A DNA stretch of 64,000 nucleotides. It comes from Parascedosporium putredinis. Taxonomy: Eukaryota > Ascomycota > Sordariomycetes > Microascales > Microascaceae. Both the position numbers and the translations under genes were made by a program. Below the pieces are notes generated by a model. The model ran no database searches. It was not told where the DNA came from and saw nothing but the letters and a program-made list of their open reading frames with translations. The stretch spans positions 1,984,001 through 2,048,000 of the forward strand of contig CASHTG010000016.1 of the NCBI GenBank assembly GCA_949357655.1. The letters run 5' to 3'. Positions 1 through 10,902 of the stretch are shown here, piece by piece (the stretch's first letter is position 1; the number at the start of each line of letters is the position of its first letter).

Positions 1-14
1 CACCCGGGCCCTAG

Positions 15-1416
15 AGCGGCGGGACTGTTGAGTCGCAGTGCTTGGAGGCAACTAAGAATATTCCAGCGGAAGATGAAACTGACCATCCTTGTACGTGTCT
101 TCACGGCTAGCGCTGGCCATGATTTCACGTGGTGGCCCATCTAACTAACTACATATGCTGCCTAGATTCCGAGCATCCCGCCTGCACGACGGCATTGGAT
201 GAGCTGGATCGATATCTCGAGGCCTCTATAAGTAGCACGATAGATGGACCCACGCCGGGGACAGAGGTCCACAGCCTCCGCCTACTGGTATCAAGGACGA
301 GACACTTTGGGGTTCGCCTGTAAGAGACTGCGATGCGTGGACGCAGCAGATATGCTCAATCTCGCTCAGCGATCAAGTTTCCGCTCCCATGAAGCCGTTT
401 CCTCCCGGGCTCCTTCTTGCTGACACGAACCATCAGGGTATGTGCGAACACACCGTCCCAACATTCACAGGCGAGACTCAGGGCCTCCAGGAAACCCCTG
501 GGAGTCCAACCCCACCTTGCTTCTATACAGTGGTGCCTCCTGAAGCAACGAGCAATCCTTCGGCCACAAACGTATCTCACAGCATCGACGGGGTAGAACC
601 ATTAAGCGAGGAATCTCTATCACAAGACGCAGGGCCTTGTTCCATCCCTCAACCGCCCACCTGCGCCTACCGCCACATCATACGGAGCTCAGATCACTTT
701 TACCGCATACGCCGAGAATGGCTCAAGCGCCTCGAGTATCCCGCGACCCGTCCTGTACCTGACGAAATGATGGACCTGACCTTTCCCGTCACGGACGGCC
801 AAAAGCAGCAGCGTGTCGCCGAGCTATTTGCGGTGCTTGTCAATGGAGACCAGGCTCACGATACTACGGCAGAGACATCAAGCGCTCGCAGCGGTCAATT
901 AATCCACCCCCGCCCGTAGGGCTCGTTAGAAGCGGAGCGGCAACGACGCCCCATTCCAAAAGGTCGAACCTTGAACTCGAACTGCTTTGCTGGAGCATCT
1001 TGGTACGTTTTTCTTTTCCCACGCTTTTGTGGCTCTCCAAATTCCCGGGTACTCGAGACATCAACGTTCTCTTTTCTGCTAGGCCATATCTAACTTGATC
1101 CTGTATAGACTGCCACCATGTATAGCCAGCGCAGCGTACCGCCGGCTCCAGGGCTCGATCCAGACGCGTCCGCATGGGAGAATTACCTCTCCTTTGAGAA
1201 AAGATGGGCGGCGGTGTGTGGCGCGCTTCGAGTAATATCTAGGCTTCCCCAACTACTTATTCGCTCGCTATGCACACAGCTAACAATTTCCAATTTGACT
1301 CCCAGGCTCGCACCGCCTCCTCTCACTATCTGCCGAGAGAGTCGTGGATTCAGCGTCTAGCGAGCGCGCCAGCTACGTACGGGATGGCCCACGACGCTTC
1401 CTCATGCTACCCTTAA
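15..1416 (+). CDS. Hypothetical protein, C-terminal part of a spliced gene that may start outside the window
   Basis: I do not recognise this protein. The model has a last upstream exon ending at 90, then exons 166-1002, 1109-1231 and 1306-1416. Intron 91-165 has a GTACGT donor, a CTAACTAAC branch site and a CCTAG acceptor. Intron 1003-1108 has a GTACGT donor, TCTAAC and TATAG. Intron 1232-1305 has a GTAATA donor, GCTAACA and CCCAG, and phases agree across all three. Two breaks must be repaired: one G is missing in the GGGG run at 309-312, and one C in the CCCCC run near 907-911. The C-terminal exons read as an acidic stretch around the motif SAWENYLSF and end just after HDASSCYP. No domain is visible. 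The last two exons are the firmest part. The upstream joins are inference. An in-frame TAG at 12-14 blocks a simple extension to the window edge. Confidence 0.4.
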
Positions 1417-2499
1417 AAGCTTTTATTGGGCTCCCTTTTCATCTATCCTTCGTTGCCCTCTCTTCTCTTCCTCTACGCAATAAACGGTAAAGATGAAGTC
1501 ATTCCCCACCTAGGTGCCAAGGATTCTAGATTCGAGAGACGAAGTCCTCAAGCGCCGGTTCCAATACCAAATTTCTCACTCAACCTGACGCCCCCACCGC
1601 TAACCAAAAGCTACATGTAGGCTGTCGACATAGGAGACAATATTTCGATCCTATATGGCCTCCTAAGTGGTGCAATGCCTAGACTATTTGCTAGTCTTTA
1701 GGATGGGGGAAGGACTATCGAAAGAGCAAGGTTGTTTTACAAAGTACACATGTAGAAGCAGGTATCCAAAACTGATAGATTTGGAAAGGGAAATGAAGGA
1801 AGCAAAGGAGAGTCGCATAAATTCGAATTCAGCTACTACCCTGGTGTGTATTGCGCTTGCTTCTGTACATAGCACATTTTTGGAGAGAAAAGAAAGGAAA
1901 AAAACTACAACATTGCCATCTATTCCCAAACTCCTGGAGAACCAGTGAGGTTCCGTTGTAGCAACAACCCATATATGACGAAGTCCAGATGTTTGGCTTC
2001 GAGGCGGAGCCATTCTCATAAAAGTCATTGCCCATAACTGACCGATTCTAGAATAAATCCCTCAAAGCATCACCAAAGCTTTCCATCCCCTATGCTGCTC
2101 TCTGACTTAGTTCTCTGAAAAGAACATGCCTTTGAAGAAACAGCTTGAGAAACGGACAGATGAAGGAGAGGCTTGAGGGGGAAAAGGAAAAAAAGAGGGG
2201 CGCGAATTTTTGCAAAGAAGGGTAAGTAAGAGATGACAGTTGAGGAAACTGTGAGAAGAGAAACCATGGAAAATGGAGTGAATCAGGGACTTTCTTAAAC
2301 TCCTGAGGTGACTAGAAGGGCCTCGATATGATACTCCCGAATCGAGGGCGCTCGTGAGTATGTGCATAGCAGTCTTCGTTTTTATGACGAGGAAAGAAGA
2401 AGAAGACTAGCCTTCGTATGCTGGCAAGGGTTAGCTATTAATACAGGCCGCGGCACGACCTGGGACAATAAGGCAGTTACTTGTCGCCAATCACTTAAG
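1417..2499. other. Intergenic, convergent 3' ends
   Basis: This stretch lies between the end of the left-edge gene and the end of the Nab3-like gene on the other strand. It is AT-richer than the flanking genes. I see short open frames but no conserved protein, splice-consistent gene or RNA gene. CACCTAGGTG at 1506-1515 is a perfect palindrome resembling the TACCNNGGTA motif found elsewhere in the window. Confidence 0.5.
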
Positions 2500-5332
2500 T
2501 TATTGCCGGAACCGTGCCAACTGTGCCATGATATTTTGCACCTGAGCATCTGTCCCTCTTGCTCCTGGCGCAATAGGAGCTAGCCCGGAAGGACCCTGTC
2601 CAAAACCGGTGGCTGGATTGGGACCGGGACCGGTTGCGTACGTCCCGCCGCTAGGATATCCTGCTTGGGAGACTGGAGGGGAGGTGAGCCTCCTTTGAGT
2701 TGTCCGAGAATAGCTTGAATGTCGATAGCGCTAGGGGCTGAGGCCGGCGCTGCAATACCTTGTTGGGGAGCCCTGGTTTTTGAAGCTGGCTCAGAATTTG
2801 CTGCAAGTCAACGCCAGCAGGAGCGCTCGCATGGGTTGGAGCTTGAGGGTATGCGCCAGGCCCTGGCTGGCCGTGATGATAGGCACTCGCCGCTGCCGGA
2901 ATCATGGGCTGGGTGGCCGGAGGTTGACCGTAAAAGCCAGTCTGAGGACCACTGCCATATGAGGGTTGCGCCGTTTGGTAAGAGGGCTTCGACTTGGTTT
3001 GCGAAACGAGATCCGCCGCGGTCGCTGGTTTCAGACCCTGGTACTCGTTGAAGCTGACATTGCTGAGACCGCGCGAAAGATCGTATAGATGAAGGTACAC
3101 CTCACCACGGTCCTGTCCCTTAAAATCAAGTTCGACGATACCACAAACTCCATCTACGACCAACCGACTGATGATGTCTTTCTTGATGTGATATGCGGGG
3201 TTAACGATCATCACATCTGTCCGCAAGCCCCTCTCAATAAACGCGCCCCGTACCCAATTGACGAAATTGGGATCGACCTCTTGTAAGAGTAGGAGCTGGA
3301 CGTCTGGCGATGCTGGAGTTTCTTGCCCATATGGGCGGGAGTCATCGCCATGACGGGATGTACTGTAGGGACTGCGGCTGCGCTTACGATACGACTCTCT
3401 GTCTCGGCTGTCCCTCCCTCGAGCCCGAGGAGACATGGACCGGTCCCTAGATCGATAATTTTCAAATTGCCGGTCCCTGCCATAGGATTCTTCACGACGA
3501 TGGGAGCGGTGATCACTGCCTTGGCGGCTGTGACCTCCTTGGCGCGGTTCGTCTCGGCTTCGTCTACCAGACTGACCGCTATCGTGCCTACCCCCTTTGT
3601 TGACCGCTTCCCGACCCCGCGGGCCACGATCAGGAGACCGAGCTCGCTCCTCCTTAGCATCCTTTTTCTTCTGCGTCCTCGAGAATTCAAGGTCTAAAGA
3701 CATGTTAGCAAAAAGAGACGAGATACTTGGTGTTTGAAATTCATCCTGATGACATACGGATCTTGCGGCCCTTCACTTCCACGCCTTGGAGATTTTCTAC
3801 AGCGGCCTGGGCTTCCTCTAGAGTATGATATTGCACGAATCCAAACGCTGATTTTAGCGATATCTGCGCGAGTCGGCCGAAACGATGAAATAGGGCGAAA
3901 ACGTCGCGCTTCGTGACCTTATCGGATGACAAGTTTCCTGATGTTGTTGGATTAGCCTATGAAGGGGTGAGATGGGAGGCTGTCATTGGGACTACTTACC
4001 AATAAAAACCCGAGATCCTTCTGGGAACCTATCCCACTTTTGCTCGGCCATGTATCGCTTCTCATCGGTGACGTAGCGATCCCACATTCGGTGGTAGTTG
4101 GGGCTAGCGGGCTCTCCCCAGCATTTTGGGCTCCTGAGTAAGTTCCAGGAGCGCCGGCTGAAGCCGGGCCGATGGGTGGCACTTGTGGTAATGAGGGATT
4201 GGTGGGCCCGGGAGGTGGACCTAATGCCGCCATCGACTCCGTGGTTCCGGGAGGTGGGGGTGGGAGATGGCCTGGAGCGTGAGGAGGGAGGGATGATGGG
4301 GGTTGGGCGCCCGGCGCATGCGTGTTCAACATGGCTGAAGGCGATGGGGGAGGTCCTGCCTTAGGAGCGCCTGGGGCAGTGGGAGCTCTAGCTACATCTA
4401 GAGGAATACGGTTCATGTCCACGGAGGGGCGAGAAGGGAGATCAGCAGAGGCAGGAGGAAGCATTAAAGCCCCGTTGGCCGAAACACCACCCGTGGGGGT
4501 CTGTGAGAGGTCATCCGCTTCGGTTGGATCACGCGCGGTGGAAACAAGACTCGACAGAGCTTTCATCCCGTCATCACCCGAGGACGTTAGCGATCGAGCT
4601 TGCTCGTTACTAGCATCCGCATCAGAGGAAGCGTTGAGATTCATAGTGGCTGCAAGGGACCCTGGACTAAGTTGGACTGGCAGGTCCGGTCCGGTCATGG
4701 GGATATCGGCAAATGACAAGGCCATGGAGGAAGGAGAGAGATGAGTGGCGGCAGCGGCGGCCACCATAGTATTGTGATCGCGAGCGTGGGAAGCCTTCGA
4801 CGGCTCTGGTACATTCGACGCAAATAGCGGCGTCGAGGTATGGGACAGCTCAGTCCCCGGGATTCCGTTGCCTGGGCTGAGCCCTCACTGTTCATGTCCG
4901 AATCACGACTCCCTGCTTCTTCATCATTCTCCCCATTAAGGGGGAATCAAAAGTTTTGGCATATTCGTCGTCCATCTCGGGCTCTACCTCAAAGGTGGTG
5001 GTTGGTGCGGGTGGTACTGGTCCTGTCGACGCCTCTTGCTCGGACTCGCCATACAAGTCGTCATCAAGGTCCGCATCAGCGTCGGCATCATTGTCACCAC
5101 CTAGCATAGATCTTTGGCCTGCGGCAATGGCGAACGCCGCAACGGTAGGGCTATCAGTCATAGACGAAATGCTATTTGCCTGAGCTACTCCAGCATCGTC
5201 GAGGAAATCGGCTTGGCTTTGTAAGGCGGGGAGAGCAGAAAGCGTGGTAGTGGTGAGGGGGAGGGAGATACGGGGAAAGATTGGCTATGGTGTGGATCTC
5301 GGGGTTTCATCCCCGGCGCCCGTCGAAGACAT
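2500..5332 (-). CDS. NAB3: Nab3-like nuclear RNA-binding protein (RRM, RS-rich region, C-terminal helical repeats)
   Basis: This is a homologue of Nab3, the RNA-binding partner of Nrd1 and Sen1 in termination and decay of short Pol II transcripts. The exons are 5332-4000, 3937-3758 and 3693-2500. Introns 3938-3999 (GTAAGT..CAG) and 3694-3757 (GTATGT..TAG) split the RRM, which reads RVFIGNL, then FGRLAQISLKSAFGFVQY, then GRKIHLEFSR. Before the RRM lie an Asp-rich segment (DADADLDDDLYGES) and a Pro-rich region. After it come an RS/RD-rich stretch, a globular domain (PDVQLLLLQEVDPNFVNWV onward) resembling the anticodon-binding fold of NCOA5-like proteins (inference), a Q/P/Y/G-rich part and three QxI(L/M)xQL motifs. 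The total is about 900 residues. The frame is broken at 2688-2691, 2778-2782, 4116-4119, 4854-4857 and 4931-4934; each is restored by one extra base in the run. A TAG interrupts the proposed N-terminus near 5285-5287. Without it, the start would be the internal Met at 5161. Confidence 0.85.
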
Positions 5333-6389
5333 TTTGAGGGTGCGTTTTGGTTAGGGTGCGCCGCTGACAGATGCCTTGGACATGGGGGTTCACGTCGTTG
5401 TCGGCCTGGCGGGAAAACGGGAACCAGACGCAGTGGTGTTGAGGTCTTAGAGGGTCCAAAATATTGTCGGAGGGTAATTGTGCACGGACGAGAGGGATAC
5501 TAAAAGCAGATACGAGGACCGAAAAGAAGAGGGTTCTAAGGTCGCATAGATGGATGGAGGTTGGCAGGGTGGGAAGAAGTCCGGAAGGGATCTGAGTGCT
5601 GAGGGTGGAATAGATGAGGACGAAAAGTGCTGCAGCAGCAATTTTAAGATCTCGATTTTGGCAGAAACTTTGAGAGGCCGAGTGGCACAACTGAAGGAAA
5701 ACAGTACAGGGAGCTCCTTCTAGGGCAAGCTCGGGTTCGGTCACGCTGGCTTTGAAAATCAAATTCCTAGGATCGGAAAGAACGATGGGGCCAGCTTATG
5801 AGAAGCTTTGGGAGGGGGCAGGTTGAAGGGAAGGACGGGCGTCCTCAAGATTCGGAGGAAGGTGAGGCGGAGCCGATGAGGACTAAATGTGGTGGCAGGC
5901 GCAAGGCTCGCGGGCGATGTGTTCAAGAGCAGGCTGCGAGGTGAAAAATTGGACATCCAATACAGTGTTGCACAAGGCCTATGAATTAGGCACCTAAAAA
6001 TACTCGGCTGGGAGAGTCCCAAACGTCGAAATAAGAGGACAACGCCAGCAATTCCTTTACTCCTTCGTAGAAGATGGGACGCCGTCGTTGAAAATCAAAG
6101 GCGGAGGAGGCGGGCGACATTTTCCACCCCTACGATGAAAATTCTGGGGCTAGACTACTTTTGGGTTAGGCGGGGAAATTCTTCCTCCGGAGAACGACGG
6201 AGCTCTTGGGTCATTCCGACGAAGAACTTCCCTAGATTACGCAGGAATTTTCCGGTGTGGTGCTCCCAGCTGCAACCGGCTGTCCGCCATCTCGTGAGAG
6301 TTTGCTGGCGACCTGTCTTGCCTGTTTGATCCCATGCCGAAAGCCTCCGTGTCCGAAAGGTGCTTGGTGCATCTCTGATAGCTCCAGCC
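5333..6389. promoter_or_regulatory. Divergent promoter between the Nab3-like gene and the ICT1-like gene
   Basis: About 1.06 kb separates two start codons facing away from each other. I find no gene and no clear TATA box. Reading frames on both strands are low-complexity. Inferred to carry both promoters and leaders. Confidence 0.45.
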
Positions 6390-7224
6390 ATGATGGCCAA
6401 TTTCTTCCCAAGAGTCGCGGAAGCCAAGCTTTGGAGGATAGCGGCTCCCGCCCTTCAGAAGATTCATTTGCGCAGCTCCTCTTCCCCTCTCCTTCTCGCA
6501 CGGCAAGCTCACTATGGGGCTTTCGAGGCGAATCTAGACGAGGCCGATCTGGCGGAGGCTAGACAGTGGCGTAAAACCTTTGACGGACACCGTCTTCCCC
6601 AAGGCAGCACAACGTTTGCCAGGTCTAGCGGGCCGGGTGGGCAGCACGTAAACAAGTATGCAAGTTTCAGGAGCTCTAAGTGATCATACTGAGCGGGTTA
6701 GAGACTGACCTTGGTGTCTTTGATTACGATCGTAAAGAACGGAAAGCAAAGCGACAACATCGTGGCCGCTCAAGGAACTCAGCACATCACTTCCCAAGCT
6801 CATCCAAGAGAGGTTACGGTCCTCTCGATACTACGTCACTAGGAGCGATTCATTGACCTTCTCAGCGCAAACCGAGCGATCTAGAAGCTCCAACGTTGAA
6901 GAAAACAAAGACAAACTTGTTGAGGAACTCCTTCGAATATATACCGAAACAGTCCCTGGTGAAAGCGACCCCAAAGATATCAGGAAGCATGCCGAGATGT
7001 AAGTTTTGCGGTTACTTTGTTCTTTGCTCTTATCTCCCCTCCTTCTTCCTCCGTCTCCTGTTCATTTTGTTTGCCCCCTTCATCCATCGCCCTTGTCTCC
7101 CGCCGTCGTGTGCTTATCGCTAGCGAGCTACCCAACACGAGAAGCTCACAGCCCACCTAGTGAAAAATCCTTTCATCATAACAGAATCAAGAAAAGAAAC
7201 AGCTCAGCCACAAAAACAATCTAG
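6390..7224 (+). CDS. Mitochondrial class I release-factor-domain protein (ICT1 / Pth4-type peptidyl-tRNA hydrolase)
   Basis: This predicts a small RF-1-domain protein of 196 residues that releases peptides from stalled mitochondrial ribosomes, in the ICT1/Pth4 family. The exons are 6390-6655, 6738-6998 and 7161-7224, with intron 6656-6737 (GTATGC..AAAG) and intron 6999-7160 (GTAAGT..CCTAG). They join without any frame break. The N-terminus is Arg/Ala/Ser-rich with few acidic residues, as expected of a mitochondrial targeting peptide. The catalytic GGQ sits in SSGPGGQHVNKTESKATTSW, formed across the first splice junction. The second exon gives SLPKLIQERLRSSRYYVT, and the last gives the basic tail IEKSFHHNRIKKRNSS. 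There is no codon-recognition domain, as is usual for the family. Two ATGs lie in tandem (6390, 6393) and the first is used here. This is one of only three recognisable genes in the window that read through intact. Confidence 0.88.
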
Positions 7225-9466
7225 ACGGTCGTCTCCTAATGAGTAAACGACGCGGCGCATAGTTGGAAGAATATAAAGCAGGATTAGAGAGGGAATAGGC
7301 CGGTGGAGCGGCATTGGTAGGGTAAAGATCCCGTGGAGAAAAAAACTTTGGGTGGATCAACTTTTGTATATTGAGGCTGTCTTGAAGGTGACGCCGAGTC
7401 GGGAATTCCCCTGACGCGAGGATTCATACTCGTAGGGTATTGGATAAGAACCGAACGCGGCATCGATGTAATGATGCACTTGGCAGGTTCCAAGCAATTA
7501 GGGCAGGAATAATGAGACAGACAATCATTGACTGTGGTCAGCATGGCTAATTTTAGGACAACATACCGTTCGGAAGCAGGAGTGAAAGGCAGGGTGAGCG
7601 GGGCCAGAGGCAGACTCTGTGTTCCCACATTGCAGCATGGGGATCCTGCCGTTGGAGGTGCTTGACGCAGCCCATTCCCAGGGAAAAGATGTGAATGGTC
7701 TGCCCTACGAATAGGGCTTGGAATCAGTATCTTCGAGAAGGTGAAAGGGCAAGACTGCCAGAGTAGAGCTAAACCTGTGGTCAAGGCACGGATCCGTCGC
7801 TTGCTGTTGGTACTATAAGTTTGGGAGTGTCCGAAAATCCCAAACAGGGCTATGTCGCGAGAATGTCTGAGAGAGGGGTTGGAAGCAGCACGGTAGCATC
7901 TAAATGATTATTATGGAGCGGGCAAAAACATCCAGGCCTTCAGGCGTGCCATCGCTGCAAACTTTGGCTGAGCATCGAATGCGAGGCCGGCAAAGCAGAG
8001 AGCGTTGAGGGTCTCACATTTCCCCCACTGCGCCGTGGATTGGAAATCAGTCGGTCTGGCAGCTCGGACAGGTTGTTCTAGGCTTTATGATGTGGCGCAC
8101 TTTCCAAGCAAATAAAACTCAGGAGCCAATCCTGGGACAAAGACAGGTTCTGAACCCCCAGCGATCTGCCTAACCCTGCCTTCGCCGACCCGGCTTCTTG
8201 CAGGGCTGAACGCGGGATATGGAACTAGCTGCCAATAGCCGCTGCCATTGGTGGCGAGAATGCAGCGAGACCCTCGGAGGAGGGGAGGGAGAAGTAGAGC
8301 GAGACAGAGAGAGAATTTTCGGTTCCCACTGCTTGAATCTTTTCAGTCCGATGAAACGGAACTTCGGTTTTCTTCGTTCGTATGTTCGATACTTGACAGA
8401 GAGCTAATACACCCTTTCTTCACGAATGGGAGAAAGTTAGTGGGACATCTGTCGGATCGTCTCTCGTGTTCCCCTTGGGGCTAAACTTGACAGTGTGAGT
8501 GGCATGTGAGGGAGGAGCGGGGTGGGGGTTCCACTCGCGGGACCCATTGGCCGTTTCCTGAATCTTCCCTTCGTCTCCTTTGCGCTTTTCTCGTCTCGAC
8601 ATGCCTTTCGGCGGACTGGTACTGTGCTATTATCCTTAAAAATGGGAAAACTATGAACCACCTACCGCCCGTGTAGGTCCCAAGTTTTCGGTGTATGCGA
8701 AGGGGTGAATGGGCTATCTATCAAGTTTGATGCTGCATTAATTCACGGTTCTACCCCTCCATTGCCGCTACTCTCGAGGATGGCTCTATCATGACCCCAA
8801 GGCAGTATCGGCTTCGTACAAAGAGACCAACCAGGCAAGTGACATGAATGACCGTGCTTTTGGTCCTGCGTCTGCAGGGCACTTGGGCGGTGCGTGAAAT
8901 TATACAAGTTGCCTTTGGCGCACCTTCCTTTGAGGATTCCTCTGGGCCGGTCCTTCCTCGTCCATTTTCTGACCCGACAAGCGCTGTTTCTTTCATCTTC
9001 TCACAAGCCAATTGACAATTTCCAATCGCACGCTCGGTGGACCGCGCTCGAAAGAGGAAAACACAGTTTCTCTTGCCAAATCTCCGACATTCGTCCCGTC
9101 TCCAATCTGCGGGGTTGATCAAAAAGTTGCCCAACCCTTCTTGTCTTTAAATTACCCCCTCCCCGCTTCACGGGCCCTCGCCTGCGCTTCTCAGCCTGGT
9201 CTTCCCTTAACTCCTGGCCCACCAACTCGGGCGCAAACCGACTAAAATTCTCACGACCTATTTTCTTTCTCGTTGTAACGATCACTATCACGACGCAAAC
9301 CGCGACGCAAACCACGGCGATATCAGACTTCCCTCCCGCCCCTTCCTCATCCCACACTAGCCTCCACCCGGGGACGACGGCGACACTCACCAAACCGCGC
9401 TTTCTGTGGCATCTCCTAACACCCCGCATTGCTGTCCTGAGTCCCCGCGGCCCTCCTCCCGGCACC
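7225..9466. other. Intergenic region and long CT-rich leader of the kinase gene
   Basis: About 2.2 kb without a supportable gene. The stretch from about 9170 to 9460 is pyrimidine-rich on the plus strand and leads into the kinase start, as is typical of fungal transcription-start regions. A 166-codon open frame on the minus strand (7284-7784) has no recognisable content. Confidence 0.45.
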
Positions 9467-10902
9467 ATGGACCCGCAAGCAGCGAGTCGACCTCAACCTC
9501 AAGTGCAGCCTTGCAGGTACAAGGTCGGCAAGACTTTGGGAGCTGGCTCCTACTCGGTCGTAAAAGAGTGTGCATATAGAGACTGGCAGATATTATGCGG
9601 CAAAAGTGATTAACAAGAGACTGATGGCTGGGCGCGAACACATGGTATGGTTTCACTTCCTTTACTTTTCATTTTTTTAGTATATCATTGCTGCGCCGCT
9701 CCTATCAAGTACTTGCGACACACGCTCGTGTGGAAGATGTCTCCCTAGAGTACCAAATAGTGCCTTGCAAGGCGAGGTCCCAGGCTAATCGTGATTCTGA
9801 TTAGGTCCGTAACGAAATCGCGGTTTTGAAACGAGTGTCTATGGGCAACTCTAACATCCTCACCCTTGTCGACTATTTTGAAACAATGAACAACCTCTAT
9901 CTGGTCACTGAGCTTGCCCTAGGTGGTGAGCTCTTTGATCGCATCTGCCGGAAAGGATCTTATTACGAGTCTGACGCCGCCGAACTGATTCGGGCGACGC
10001 TCTCCGCCGTGGCCTACCTCCATGACCACGGTATCGTACACCGTGACTTGAAGCCCGAGAATCTCCTTTTCCGCACTCCCGAGGACAACGCTGAGCTTCT
10101 TATCGCTGATTTTGGCCTTTCGCGGATCATGGATGAGGAGCAGTTTCACGTCCTTACCACCACCTGTGGTACTCCTGGCTACATGGCTCCTGAGATTTTT
10201 AAGAAGACTGGCCACGGGAAGCCCGTAGACATGTGGGCACTGGGTGTCATCACCTATTTCCTTCTCTGCGGCTACACGCCATTTGACCGCAACTCGGACT
10301 TTGAAGAGATGCAAGCAATTCTGAATGCCGAGTACAAGTTTGAGCCTGTGGAGTACTGGTGTGGTGTTTCCGAGCACGCAAAAGACTTTATCCGCCAGTG
10401 TCTAACCATCGACCCCAACCGCCGCATGAATGCCCAGAATGCCCTTCAGCACCCTTTCGTCGCTGGTGATGTAAGTAACGGGGCCAGCCAAGAGGGGCAG
10501 AATCTTCTCCCCACCGTCAAGAAGAACTTCAACGCGCGGCGAACCCTGCACGCTGCTATCGATACCGTGCGTGCCATCAACAAGCTCAAGGATCGTGGTG
10601 GAGCGATGGCTAGCGATTCTTCGTCGTCTTCGCCCTTGGGAGAGCATATCAGCGGAGACAACACCCTGAGAGCCCCGATTCCCGCGGATCCTAATGCCAT
10701 GGACCTCTCCGACGGCGGAGGCAGCCGGTCGGCGCCGCAGACGAATGACAGCGGCTACCGCTCCCAATCGGGAACAAGTCAGAAGGATGTGACGATGGAC
10801 GGAATGTACGACGTGCCCTCAATCCTGCGGCCCGGATCGAATGCGAACCGGGTAGTAGAGACGTCTAATGGCCTCTGGAGCCCTGCCCTTCAGCAACAAT
10901 AG
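9467..10902 (+). CDS. cmkA: Ca2+/calmodulin-dependent protein kinase (CaMK1/CMKA type)
   Basis: This is a serine/threonine kinase of about 425 residues, close to the usual length of fungal CaMKs. The exons are 9467-9644 and 9805-10902. Intron 9645-9804 has a GTATGG donor, a GGCTAATC branch site and a TTAG acceptor. Start context is CACCATGG. Motifs in order are the Gly-rich loop LGAGSYSVVKE, the catalytic Lys in AAKVINK, the catalytic loop HRDLKPENLL, DFGLSRI, the activation loop TTTCGTPGYMAPE with a candidate activating Thr, and DMWALGVITYFLLCGYTPF. A basic amphipathic stretch (KKNFNARRTLHAAIDTVRAI) follows the kinase domain and fits the autoinhibitory/calmodulin-binding segment. The tail is Ser/Pro-rich. 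The frame breaks at about 9568-9572 (GTGTG). Adding one TG unit gives ECVHIETGRYYAAK as in homologues. The symbol follows Aspergillus usage. Confidence 0.9.
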
